From positions 124,001 through 188,000 of the forward strand of contig NZ_JABMCF010000032.1 in the NCBI RefSeq assembly GCF_013359815.1: a stretch of 64,000 nucleotides of DNA. The letters are read 5' to 3'. The notes below the pieces were generated by a model. That model saw only the letters and a list, made by a program, of their open reading frames with translations. It made no database searches and had not been told where the DNA came from. The stretch comes from Curtobacterium flaccumfaciens. GTDB lineage: Bacteria; Actinomycetota; Actinomycetes; Actinomycetales; Microbacteriaceae. The position numbers and the translations under genes are program-made. This document shows, piece after piece, positions 44,815 to 52,379 of the stretch (within the stretch, counting starts at the first letter, position 1; each line of letters begins with the position of its first letter).

Positions 44815-45711
44815 CTACCCCCGGCGCGCGAGCAGCGACCTCAGCTGTGCGACCGCGCCGAACGCCGGGGTGTCGAGGTCGGACTTGGTCCACCGGACGA
44901 CTGCCCAGCCGAGTCGTTCCATCTCGCGGTAGCGGCGGAGGTCACGGCCCCACTGCTCGGCGTCGGTCCGGTGGTGGTCGCCCTCGTACTCGATGACGAT
45001 GCGGTGCTCCGGATAGGCCAGGTCGACGCGGCCGACGAACCGGCCGGCTTCGTCGAGCACGTCGACCTGAAGTTCGGGCTCGGGCAGCCCCGCGCGGACG
45101 ATCGCCAGCCTCGCGCGGGTCTCCTGCGGCGACCCGGCCCCCACCCGCACGAGCTCGAGTGCGACGCGCAGTCGTCGGACACCCGATCGCGCTCCGGCCA
45201 GGGCCACGGCGGCAGCGAGGTCGTCGATCGTCGTCTCGCACCGCCGTTCCGTGACGATGGCGTCCCCGAGCACGACGAGCTGGTCGACCGAGAGCATCGC
45301 ACCGCAGTCCACCCACAGCGCCGCGGGTGTGCTCGTCGGCATCCCCCACCGCTCCGTCACCCGGGCACGGTCCGGTGTGATGCGGTGCCCGACGACCCCG
45401 TGGCGTCGTGGTTGTGCGATCGGCAGGGGACTCGTGACGTGCACCGGTCCGTCGTCGGCGGCAGGGACCGGCAGCTGCCAGAGGACCGCCGCCGAGACGT
45501 GGCTGATGAACTGCCCGGGAGCCAGGACCGGCCGGAACGCCCGGATCCGGTGGACCGGGTCGGGCGGACGGTCACGGGCCCATCGGATCGACCGGGTCGG
45601 CCGGATCAGGTCACGCCGTCGGAGTCGTTGTCGGGAGACGCCCGCGCGGTCGGCGGCACCGACGTCGAACGCGCGCCCGCGCAGCGGTGTCGGAAGTGGT
45701 CGTGCTCGCAT
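44815..45711 (-). CDS. DUF559 (Vsr/PD-(D/E)XK-like) domain protein with AbiEi-like N-terminal region
   Basis: The product has 298 residues from ATG at 45711. The C-terminal third carries the endonuclease-like core: VGRVDLAYPEHRIVIEYEGDHHRTD followed by RDLRRYREMERLGWAVVRWTKSDL, matching DUF559/Vsr-type PD-(D/E)XK motifs (catalytic D, E and Q/K-like positions as D-x-E..). The N-terminal part (GVSRQRLRRRDLIRPTRSIRWA) resembles the winged-helix segment of AbiEi antitoxin-type proteins. Many actinobacteria carry several such proteins of unknown role; a DNA-repair or toxin-antitoxin role is not established. A longer frame upstream runs into palindrome copy 3 and is rejected. Confidence 0.78.
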   Translation of the reverse strand: MRARPLPTPLRGRAFDVGAADRAGVSRQRLRRRDLIRPTRSIRWARDRPPDPVHRIRAFRPVLAPGQFISHVSAAVLWQLPVPAADDGPVHVTSPLPIAQPRRHGVVGHRITPDRARVTERWGMPTSTPAALWVDCGAMLSVDQLVVLGDAIVTERRCETTIDDLAAAVALAGARSGVRRLRVALELVRVGAGSPQETRARLAIVRAGLPEPELQVDVLDEAGRFVGRVDLAYPEHRIVIEYEGDHHRTDAEQWGRDLRRYREMERLGWAVVRWTKSDLDTPAFGAVAQLRSLLARRG

Positions 45712-45814
45712 GACGACCACGTTCGCGCCCCGCGCCCACTGCCCGCGCGCCGAACGCGACTTCTGTGCACAACGCGCCCCGGGCCTCCCGTGTGGAGGAC
45801 CAGCCACGCGCGGA

Positions 45815-45869
45815 TCGTGAGCAGAAAAGGTCGGGTCGCCGCCCCGCACCCGACCTTTTCTGCTCACGA
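45815..45869. repeat. Dispersed palindromic element, copy 3
   Basis: Perfect 22-bp arms around an 11-bp loop; stem core AAAAGGT/ACCTTTT, differing from copies 1 and 2 on both arms. This copy lies in the divergent gap between the DUF559 gene and the LacI gene, unlike the others which are at 3' ends. Confidence 0.9.
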
Positions 45870-45976
45870 ACCGAAACCGACCCACCGAACGACCCCCACC
45901 CCGCACCCCACCGCCCGGCCCATGTCACGTCAACCGCTACGATCGACGCACGAGCCAACGGAGGTCGAAGCGCATC

Positions 45977-46966
45977 ATGGGAGACGGCAAGCCCGCGACC
46001 ATCTACGACGTCGCCGCACGCGCCGGGGTCTCGAAGTCCCTCGTCTCCCTCGTGCTGCAGCGCTCCCCGCGGGTCAGCGACCAGCGCCGGGCCGCCGTGC
46101 TCAAGGCGATCCAGGAGCTCGACTACCGGCCCTCGACCGCGGCCGTCTCCCTCGCCGGCACGCGCAGCCGCACCATCGGCGTGGTCCTCGACGACTTCCG
46201 CAACCAGTGGTTCGTGGACCTGCTCACCGGCCTGCGCGAGAGCCTGCAGGACCAGGGGCACCGGCTCGTGGTCGCCGACCGGTTCCTCAACACGGGGCTC
46301 GATGCCTCTCCGGTGGAGGGCTTCCTCTCCATGCGCGTCGAGGGCATCGTGATCGCCGGCGAGCCCACCACCGACCTCGCGATCCCCGCCTCGATGCCGC
46401 TCGTGATCGCCGGTGGCCGTGTCGCGATCCCCCGCGCGGACACCGTGGCGAACGACGACCACGCCGGTGGCGGCATCGCGGCGCAGCACCTGCTCGGCCT
46501 CGGCCACACCCGACTCGGGTTCGTCGGTGCGAGTTCGGCGGCCTCGGCCGAACGCCAGTCCGGGTTCGAGCAGGCCGCAGCAGCACGCGCCTCTGTCGTC
46601 ACGACGGTCTTGCCGGGTGAACCCACCGAGGAGGCCGGTTCCCGCGCCCTCGGCATGCTCCTCGACGAGCACCCGGACGTCACGGCCGTCTTCGCCGCGA
46701 ACGACGTGATGGCCCTCGGTGCCCTGTCCGAGCTCGCCGAACGCGGGTTGCGCGTCCCCGAGGACGTCTCCGTCATCGGCTACGACGACACCCCGGTGGC
46801 GGCGATGCGGTACGTCGGCCTGACGAGCATCGACGACCGCAGTGTCGAGATCGGCCGCGGCGCCGGCGAGCGCCTGCTGGCCCGCATCGCCGATCCGCGG
46901 ATCGCCGCCACGGAACTCCTCGTCGAACCCCGCCTGGTCGCGCGCCGCACCACCGCCGCGCGCTGA
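45977..46966 (+). CDS. LacI-family transcriptional regulator
   Basis: The product has 329 residues from ATG at 45977 with GGAGGTCGAAGCG as ribosome binding site; TACGAT near 45938 is a likely -10. The HTH is ATIYDVAARAGVSKSLVSLVLQ (residues 7-28) and the hinge ELDYRPSTAAVSLAGTRS. A periplasmic-binding-protein-like sensor domain follows (IGVVLDDFRNQWFVDLLTGLRESLQ, ADTVANDDHAGGGIAAQHLLG, VTAVFAANDVMALGAL). The effector is presumably a sugar. No catabolic genes adjoin it on the same strand, so its regulon is not visible. Confidence 0.95.
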   Translation: MGDGKPATIYDVAARAGVSKSLVSLVLQRSPRVSDQRRAAVLKAIQELDYRPSTAAVSLAGTRSRTIGVVLDDFRNQWFVDLLTGLRESLQDQGHRLVVADRFLNTGLDASPVEGFLSMRVEGIVIAGEPTTDLAIPASMPLVIAGGRVAIPRADTVANDDHAGGGIAAQHLLGLGHTRLGFVGASSAASAERQSGFEQAAAARASVVTTVLPGEPTEEAGSRALGMLLDEHPDVTAVFAANDVMALGALSELAERGLRVPEDVSVIGYDDTPVAAMRYVGLTSIDDRSVEIGRGAGERLLARIADPRIAATELLVEPRLVARRTTAAR

Positions 46967-47018
46967 CGCGCCAGCACGGACCCTGGCCGGGAGGCCCGCC
47001 TTGTCTCCGCCCCGCCCG

Positions 47019-47077
47019 CTTCGTGAGCAGAAATGGTCGGGTCCAGGGCCCGTACCCGACCATTTCTGCTCACGAAG
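47019..47077. repeat. Dispersed palindromic element, copy 4
   Basis: Perfect 24-bp arms around an 11-bp loop; stem core AAATGGT/ACCATTT, again changed compensatorily. It lies between the convergent LacI and TrmH genes; the right arm supplies the last two codons and TGA stop (47070-47077) of the TrmH gene. Confidence 0.9.
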
Positions 47078-47717
47078 TCGCGCCCGGCAACTCCGCGTGC
47101 TGGACGATCCACGAGTGCATGACGATCGCCGCCGCGGCCGAGGCGTTGATGCTCCGCGTCGACCCGAACTGCGTGATCTCGAGGTGTGCGTCGGCACCGG
47201 CGACCGCCTGCTCGGTGAGCCCGGGGCCCTCCTGCCCGAACAGGAACACGCAGCGCTCCGGGATCGTCGCGGTCTCGATGCGTTCGGCACCCGGGGTGTT
47301 GTCGATCGCGACGACGGGACGCTGTTCCTCCGCCATCGCGGCGAGGAACGCCTCGACGTCGGGGTGGTAGCGGACGTGCTGGTACCGGTCGGTGACCATC
47401 GCTCCGCGCTTGTTCCACCGGCGTCGCCCGATGATGTGCACGGTGCCGGCCAGGAACGCGTTGGCGCTCCGCACGATCGACCCTATGTTCAGGTCGTGCT
47501 GCCAGTTCTCGATCGCCACGTCGAACGCGTGCCGTCGGGTGTCGAGCTCGGCGACGATCGCGTCCATCGACCAGTACCGGTAGCGGTCGAGCACGTTCCG
47601 GGAGTCGCCGGCGGCCAGCAGCTCCGGGTCGAGCCGCGGGTCGTCGGGCCAGGGTTCCGGGTGCGGCCCCACCCCGTTGGTCGTCAGCTCGTGCGACGGT
47701 TCGGGCGCAGTGGTCAC
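47070..47717 (-). CDS. TrmH/SpoU family RNA methyltransferase
   Basis: The product has 215 residues from GTG at 47717, where TACGCT lies 6 nt upstream and no ribosome binding site is seen (leaderless). SpoU motifs: NIGSIVRSANAFLAGTVHIIG (motif 1), LFGQEGPGLTEQ (motif 2) and FGSTRSINASAAAAIVMHSW (motif 3), which form the SAM-binding knot. It likely 2'-O-methylates a tRNA or rRNA ribose; target unassigned. The N-terminal extension (about 1-50) is not part of the core. Its stop codon is contributed by palindrome copy 4. Confidence 0.92.
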   Translation of the reverse strand: MTTAPEPSHELTTNGVGPHPEPWPDDPRLDPELLAAGDSRNVLDRYRYWSMDAIVAELDTRRHAFDVAIENWQHDLNIGSIVRSANAFLAGTVHIIGRRRWNKRGAMVTDRYQHVRYHPDVEAFLAAMAEEQRPVVAIDNTPGAERIETATIPERCVFLFGQEGPGLTEQAVAGADAHLEITQFGSTRSINASAAAAIVMHSWIVQHAELPGATS

Positions 47718-47781
47718 CCGACCAGCGTACGGCGCACACGGCACCGGCCCGACGACGGCAGCGCCCTGCGGCGGCGCGGGC

Positions 47782-48480
47782 TCAGGCGGTGCCGGCCCCG
47801 TGGGCGATGCGCGACTCGATGCCGGCGATCAGGATGTCGAGGCCGAGCGCGAACCGGTCGTCGTAGGAGTGCTCGCCGAGGATCTCGCCCACCAGCCGGT
47901 GCCGCTCGGGGCGTCCGGCCTCGGAATCCCCGCGTCCGACCTGCACCCCGGCGTGCCCGACCACGAAGTCGTAGACGACGAAGAAGGTGTACATCGCCTC
48001 GGCCGGCGGCAGCCCGGCGTCCTGCAGGGCACCGACGACCTTCGCCACGACGGCGTCGGACTCGGTCGAGGCGAGCGGGGCGCGCTGGCTGTGCGACTCC
48101 AGCACGAGCGGGTGGGTGCGCATCAGGTCGCGGAACGTCGTGGCGAAGGTGCGGACGACGGCGTGCCACTCGTCCGGCCAGACGAAGGTGGCGGTGAACT
48201 CGTCGACGGTGCGGCGGACGAGTTCGGCGTGCAGGTCGTCCAGCCCGCCGATGGTCCGGTGCACGGTCATCGGGGCGACCCCGAGCCGCACGCCCAGGGC
48301 TCGGAAGGACAGCCGGTCGAGGCCGTCCTCGTTCGCGATGGTCGTGGCGGCGTCGATCACCTGCTCGCGGGAGAGCACGTTCGGGCGGCCTCGGCGTCGT
48401 CGCGGCGTCACCTCGAGCTCCGTCTCCGACACCGGGGTGGGTCGGGGCGCGGCGGACGGGGTTCCGGGTTCGACGAGCAC
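47782..48480 (-). CDS. TetR/AcrR-family regulator with C-terminal TetR_C domain
   Basis: The product has 232 residues from GTG at 48480 with a GGAGG ribosome binding site 6 nt away. A disordered, Pro/Thr/Glu-rich N-terminus with a basic AT-hook-like RRRRGRP precedes the HTH (VIDAATTIANEDGLDRLSFRALGVRLGVAPMTVHRTI, about 40-75). The rest resembles the TetR/AcrR C-terminal domain. The promoter region contains an imperfect 20-bp palindrome (48495-48514). It diverges from the NagD-like gene. Its ligand and targets are unknown. Confidence 0.88.
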   Translation of the reverse strand: MLVEPGTPSAAPRPTPVSETELEVTPRRRRGRPNVLSREQVIDAATTIANEDGLDRLSFRALGVRLGVAPMTVHRTIGGLDDLHAELVRRTVDEFTATFVWPDEWHAVVRTFATTFRDLMRTHPLVLESHSQRAPLASTESDAVVAKVVGALQDAGLPPAEAMYTFFVVYDFVVGHAGVQVGRGDSEAGRPERHRLVGEILGEHSYDDRFALGLDILIAGIESRIAHGAGTA

Positions 48481-48494
48481 GAGGGGCCTCCTTG

Positions 48495-48514
48495 ATTCGG
48501 TACGTGTCCCGAAA
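48495..48514. promoter_or_regulatory. Imperfect palindrome, candidate TetR operator
   Basis: ATTCGGTACGTGTCCCGAAA matches its own complement at 14 of 20 positions and lies between a TACGCT -10-like hexamer and the GGAGG site of the 48480 gene, as an autoregulatory operator would. Confidence 0.5.
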
Positions 48515-48658
48515 AGCGTAGGGCAAAAGCCGACCACGGTTCGGTGTCTCGACCTTCTCGGGTCTCGGAGCAGCGCGCAAGAGCCGCCCCGGGCCTCCCG
48601 GCCCTTTCCGAGCCGGCCGCGAGCCGGGCCTGAACCCCTGCGCAGTAGGGTGAGGGCC

Positions 48659-49456
48659 ATGGCGACCCGAGACGACGTCGAGTGCTGGCTGACCGACATG
48701 GACGGCGTGCTCGTCCACGAGAACCAGGCGCTCCCGGGCGCGCCGGAACTCATCCAGCAGTGGCTCGACGACGGCACCGAGTTCCTCGTGCTGACGAACA
48801 ACTCGATCTTCACGCCGCGCGACCTCAGCGCCCGGCTGCGGGGCTCGGGCCTGCACGTGCCCGAGGAGCGGATCTGGACGAGTGCGCTCGCCACGGCCGA
48901 CTTCTGCAAGTCGCAGATGCCCGGTGGCTCGGCGTTCGTGATCGGTGAGGCCGGCATGACCACCGCCCTGCACGAGGCCGGGTTCATCATGACCGAGACC
49001 GCGCCCGACTACGTCGTCGTCGGCGAGACCCGCAACTACTCGTTCGAGGCGATCACCAAGGCCGTCCGGCTCATCCGCGCCGGCGCCCGCTTCATCGTGA
49101 CGAACCCCGACGCCACCGGCCCCAGCGCCGAGGGGGTCCTGCCGGCCACCGGCGCCATCGCGGCGATGATCGAGAAGGCCACCGGCAAGCAGCCCTACGT
49201 GGTCGGCAAGCCGAACCCGATGATGTTCCGCTCCGCGATGAACCGGATCGGCGCGCACTCCGAGAACACCGGCATGATCGGCGACCGCATGGACACCGAC
49301 GTGCAGGCCGGCATCGAGGCGGGGCTGCACACCGTGCTCGTGATGACGGGGATCAGCGACCAGGCCGAGATCGACCGGTACCCGTTCCGCCCGAGCGAGG
49401 TCATCTCCGGCGTGCACGAGCTCGTGCGCACCGAGCCGTTCGAGGTTGAGGTCTAG
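48659..49456 (+). CDS. HAD-superfamily IIA hydrolase (NagD-like phosphatase)
   Basis: The product has 265 residues. Motif I is WLTDMDGVLVHENQALPGA (nucleophile Asp near residue 13 and acid Asp two later), motif II LVLTNNS, and motif III/IV near KPNPMMFRSAM...MIGDRMDTDVQAG. The cap between is IIA-type. NagD-like enzymes hydrolyse nucleoside monophosphates or sugar phosphates; substrate unknown. TAGGGT lies 7 nt before ATG at 48659 and no ribosome binding site is present, so a leaderless transcript is likely. Confidence 0.92.
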   Translation: MATRDDVECWLTDMDGVLVHENQALPGAPELIQQWLDDGTEFLVLTNNSIFTPRDLSARLRGSGLHVPEERIWTSALATADFCKSQMPGGSAFVIGEAGMTTALHEAGFIMTETAPDYVVVGETRNYSFEAITKAVRLIRAGARFIVTNPDATGPSAEGVLPATGAIAAMIEKATGKQPYVVGKPNPMMFRSAMNRIGAHSENTGMIGDRMDTDVQAGIEAGLHTVLVMTGISDQAEIDRYPFRPSEVISGVHELVRTEPFEVEV

Positions 49457-49583
49457 CTCGAGCTCGAGCGGCCCCCGACCCGGGTGCGCCCGTTCGCCAC
49501 AGATCGCTCGATGACGATCCGGTGAACAGAACCGCCCTGCGGTGAACGACGGGAAAACTGCCCCTGGGGCGACTCTATGGTTG

Positions 49584-49620
49584 CCCTGGTCGAGCCGAAA
49601 GTGGCTCTGATCAGGGTTTT
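49584..49620 (+). promoter_or_regulatory. 5' leader hairpin with T-tract before efeO
   Basis: CCCTG/CAGGG (49584-49588 and 49612-49616) and inner GAGCC/GGCTC (49592-49596 and 49603-49607) form a stem interrupted by bulges, followed by TTTT. It ends 3-6 nt before the GTG start of efeO, downstream of a TATGGT hexamer near 49576. It could be an attenuator-like or binding structure for iron-linked control. Interpretation is inference. Confidence 0.4.
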
Positions 49621-49622
49621 CT

Positions 49623-50849
49623 GTGAGTTACTACAGGATGGGGTCATCGGTGCCGATGTCGGTTCGTGCCACGACGGCAGTGGTCGTCGGCGCGCTCGGG
49701 GCGCTCGTGGGAACCGCGATCGTCGCCCCGCACCTGGTCCCCTCGCCGGCGCCGCAGACGTCGGCGGTCACCGTGCAGGCCGGCACCGACGCCTGCGGGA
49801 CGGGGTGGCCTGCGAGCCCGGACCGCGCCCTCGCCGGCCCCCAGACGTTCCGGATCCACAACACCTCCGTCGCCGGGATCGAGGTGCAGCTGGTCGACCC
49901 CACGAACGGCGCGGTCTACCTCGACGCGGAGGGCCTGGGATCGGGTGCGACGCACGCCTACGGCGTCCGGCTCCCCCGCGGCCAGTACCGGTTCCGCTGC
50001 CTGCCCGCCGACGCGAACCCGAGCACCGGACCCGTCGTCCACCTGCGCGGCGCCACCCACGTCAGCGACGAGACCCCGGGGATCGTCCCGGTCACCCGCG
50101 ACGACCTGATCCCCGCCGTGAAGTCGTACGGCGCCTGGATCGAGAGTCGCCTGCCGGCGCTGCTCGACGACGTGCGTGCGCTGGACGCCGACGTCCGTGC
50201 AGGTGACGTCCGCGCTGCACGGCGGGACTGGCTGACCGGGCACCGCGAGTACGAGCAGCTCGGAGCCGCCTACGGTGCGTTCGGGGACGACGACACCGCG
50301 ATCAACGGGCTCCCGGCCGCCGGACGGACCGCACTCGACGACCCGCACCTGGCCGGCTTCCACCGCGTCGAGGCGCTGCTGTGGTCGGGTGCGCCCAGCC
50401 GTCGCGCCGTCGCGCCCGCCGACGCCCTGGTCGCCGCCGTCGCACACCTGCGCCGGACGTTCCCCACCCAACGGGTCGACCCGCTCGACATCGGCCTGCG
50501 CTCGCACGAGATCCTCGAGAACGCGCTCCGCTTCGAGGCGACCGGGGCCACCGACGCCGGCAGCCACACCGCACTGGCGACGATCGACGCGAACACGAGC
50601 GGGACAGAACACGCGCTCGAGCCGCTCCGGTCGATCCTGCGGACCCGCTACCCGGGCCTCCGGGCCACCGATCGTGCGCTGGCGACCCTCCGCGCCGACC
50701 TGGAATCACACCGACGGCCCGACGGCAGCTGGGACACCCTCGACAGTCTCGACCGCACCGCCCGCGAGCACCTCGACGCCGACCTCGACGCTGCGCTCGA
50801 ACGACTCGCCCCCGTCGCCGCCATCTGCGACCCGAGGAGGACCTCGTGA
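49623..50849 (+). CDS. efeO: EfeO-like iron-uptake protein (cupredoxin plus imelysin domain)
   Basis: The product has 408 residues from GTG at 49623 (ATG at 49656 is possible and better places the signal helix). A signal helix ([21 protein letters not shown]) is followed by a cupredoxin-like domain (about 50-150, with Cys in CGTGW and FRCLPADAN) and an M75 imelysin domain (about 155-408) with the [10 protein letters not shown] (GxHxxE-like) and [15 protein letters not shown] motifs. EfeO binds ferric/ferrous iron for the EfeU permease. The stop overlaps efeB as GTGA. The efeU permease gene is not present upstream or downstream in this window. Confidence 0.92.
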   Translation: MSYYRMGSSVPMSVRATTAVVVGALGALVGTAIVAPHLVPSPAPQTSAVTVQAGTDACGTGWPASPDRALAGPQTFRIHNTSVAGIEVQLVDPTNGAVYLDAEGLGSGATHAYGVRLPRGQYRFRCLPADANPSTGPVVHLRGATHVSDETPGIVPVTRDDLIPAVKSYGAWIESRLPALLDDVRALDADVRAGDVRAARRDWLTGHREYEQLGAAYGAFGDDDTAINGLPAAGRTALDDPHLAGFHRVEALLWSGAPSRRAVAPADALVAAVAHLRRTFPTQRVDPLDIGLRSHEILENALRFEATGATDAGSHTALATIDANTSGTEHALEPLRSILRTRYPGLRATDRALATLRADLESHRRPDGSWDTLDSLDRTAREHLDADLDAALERLAPVAAICDPRRTS

Positions 50850-52285
50850 CCGAACGACCGCAGCGCCAGGGCCGGCAGGGCTTCCAGAGCCGGCAACTCC
50901 CACGCGGGATGGACGCGGCGACGTACCGACGGATGACCGAGGCGCACGCCCGCCTCGGCCTGTCCGCCGACGGCAGCGCGTGTCCCGCCGGTGCGCCGGA
51001 CGACCAGCAGCCGCCGACCGGCCCCACCCGCGGCGTCGGCCGCCGCGCGTTCCTGACCAGCGCGGTCGGGGCAGGTGCCGGAGCCGCCGCGGCGGCGGCG
51101 AGCCTGACCGCCGGGGGTGGGACGGGCCTCCAGGCAGCCGCCGCGACCACAGGCGGTGCCGACGCTCCGCCCGGTTCGTCGTACGCGTTCCACGGGGCGC
51201 ACCAGGCCGGGATCACCACGCCCGCGCAGCGACAGTCGGCGTTCCTGGCGTTCGACGTGACCGCGGCCGGCCGCGGGGAGCTCGCCGACCTGCTCCGGAC
51301 GATCACCGAGCGGGCCCGGTTCCTCACCCGCGGCGGCACGCCTGCCGACGTCGGGATCACCGCCCCGCCGGCCGACTCCGGCGTGCTCGGACCGGAGGTC
51401 GCGGCCGACGGGCTCACCGTGACGGCGAGCGTCGGCGCCTCGCTCTTCGACCACCGGTACGGCCTGTCGGTGCAGCGCCCGGCGCGGTTGCGGACGATGG
51501 AGGACTTCCCGAACGACGACCTCGACCGGTCGATCTCGGACGGCGACCTGCTGCTGCAGGTGTGCGCGCACAACACCGACAGCGTCCTGCACGCCGTCCG
51601 CGACATCGCCCGGGCCACTCGCGGCGGCATGCAGGTGCGCTGGCGGCAGGACGGTTTCGCGTCCCCGCCGCGCCCCTCCGGCACCCCGCGCAACCTGCTC
51701 GGGTTCAAGGACGGCACCGGCAACCCCTCCACCGCGGACCGCAGCGTCATGGACGACCTGGTCTGGACCCGCGGCGGACAGGACGGCGAACCCGACTGGG
51801 TCACCGGGGGCAGCTACCACGTCGTGCGGACCATCCGGATGTTCGTCGAGTTCTGGGACCGCGTCTCACTGCACGAGCAGGAGAACATGATCGGCCGGCA
51901 TCGCGACTCCGGTGCCCCGCTCACCCGCAGCGGCGAGTTCGACGACCCCCGGTACCAGGACGACCCGACCGGCGACGTCATCCAGATGGACGCGCACATC
52001 CGGTTGGCGAACCCGCGCACCGCCGAGGCCCGTGCGCAGCAGATGCTCCGTCGTCCGTACAACTACGACAACGGCACCGACACGAACGGCGACCTCGACA
52101 TGGGCCTGTTGTTCGCGTGCTTCCAGGCCGATCTGGAACGGCAGTTCGTCGCCGTGCAGAAGCGCCTGGTCGACGAGCCGCTCGTCGACTACGTGTCACC
52201 CGTCGGCGGCGGCTACTACTTCGCCCTGCCCGGGGTCCGCCACGCGGACGACTGGCTGGGCCGTCGGCTGCTCGCACGGACCTAG
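50846..52285 (+). CDS. efeB: EfeB-type DyP-family heme peroxidase with Tat signal
   Basis: The product has 479 residues from GTG at 50846 with GAGGAGG upstream. A Tat signal contains [14 protein letters not shown] near residue 63, after an unusually long N-terminal region of about 60 residues. The DyP signature GFKDGTGN (distal Asp near 289) and the proximal-His region [11 protein letters not shown] (about 381) are present, as are [22 protein letters not shown] and YYFALPGV. EfeB oxidises iron or removes it from heme for EfeO/EfeU. The length exceeds the typical 400-430 because of the N-terminal part. Confidence 0.95.
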   Translation: MTERPQRQGRQGFQSRQLPRGMDAATYRRMTEAHARLGLSADGSACPAGAPDDQQPPTGPTRGVGRRAFLTSAVGAGAGAAAAAASLTAGGGTGLQAAAATTGGADAPPGSSYAFHGAHQAGITTPAQRQSAFLAFDVTAAGRGELADLLRTITERARFLTRGGTPADVGITAPPADSGVLGPEVAADGLTVTASVGASLFDHRYGLSVQRPARLRTMEDFPNDDLDRSISDGDLLLQVCAHNTDSVLHAVRDIARATRGGMQVRWRQDGFASPPRPSGTPRNLLGFKDGTGNPSTADRSVMDDLVWTRGGQDGEPDWVTGGSYHVVRTIRMFVEFWDRVSLHEQENMIGRHRDSGAPLTRSGEFDDPRYQDDPTGDVIQMDAHIRLANPRTAEARAQQMLRRPYNYDNGTDTNGDLDMGLLFACFQADLERQFVAVQKRLVDEPLVDYVSPVGGGYYFALPGVRHADDWLGRRLLART

Positions 52286-52379
52286 CCGGGCGCCGGGCCG
52301 TCGCTCGCACACGCCCGCCCGCCGCAGGGCCCCACCGCTCCCCCACCGCCCCACCGTCCCGACCAGTGAGAGGTTCCAC

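Noticed and set aside
41625-48598. CGGGAGGC/GCCTCCCG as a dispersed repeat motif
   Set aside because: By composition about a dozen copies of such an 8-mer are expected in this window, so single occurrences are not notable; only the two complete hairpins with 10-bp arms were kept.
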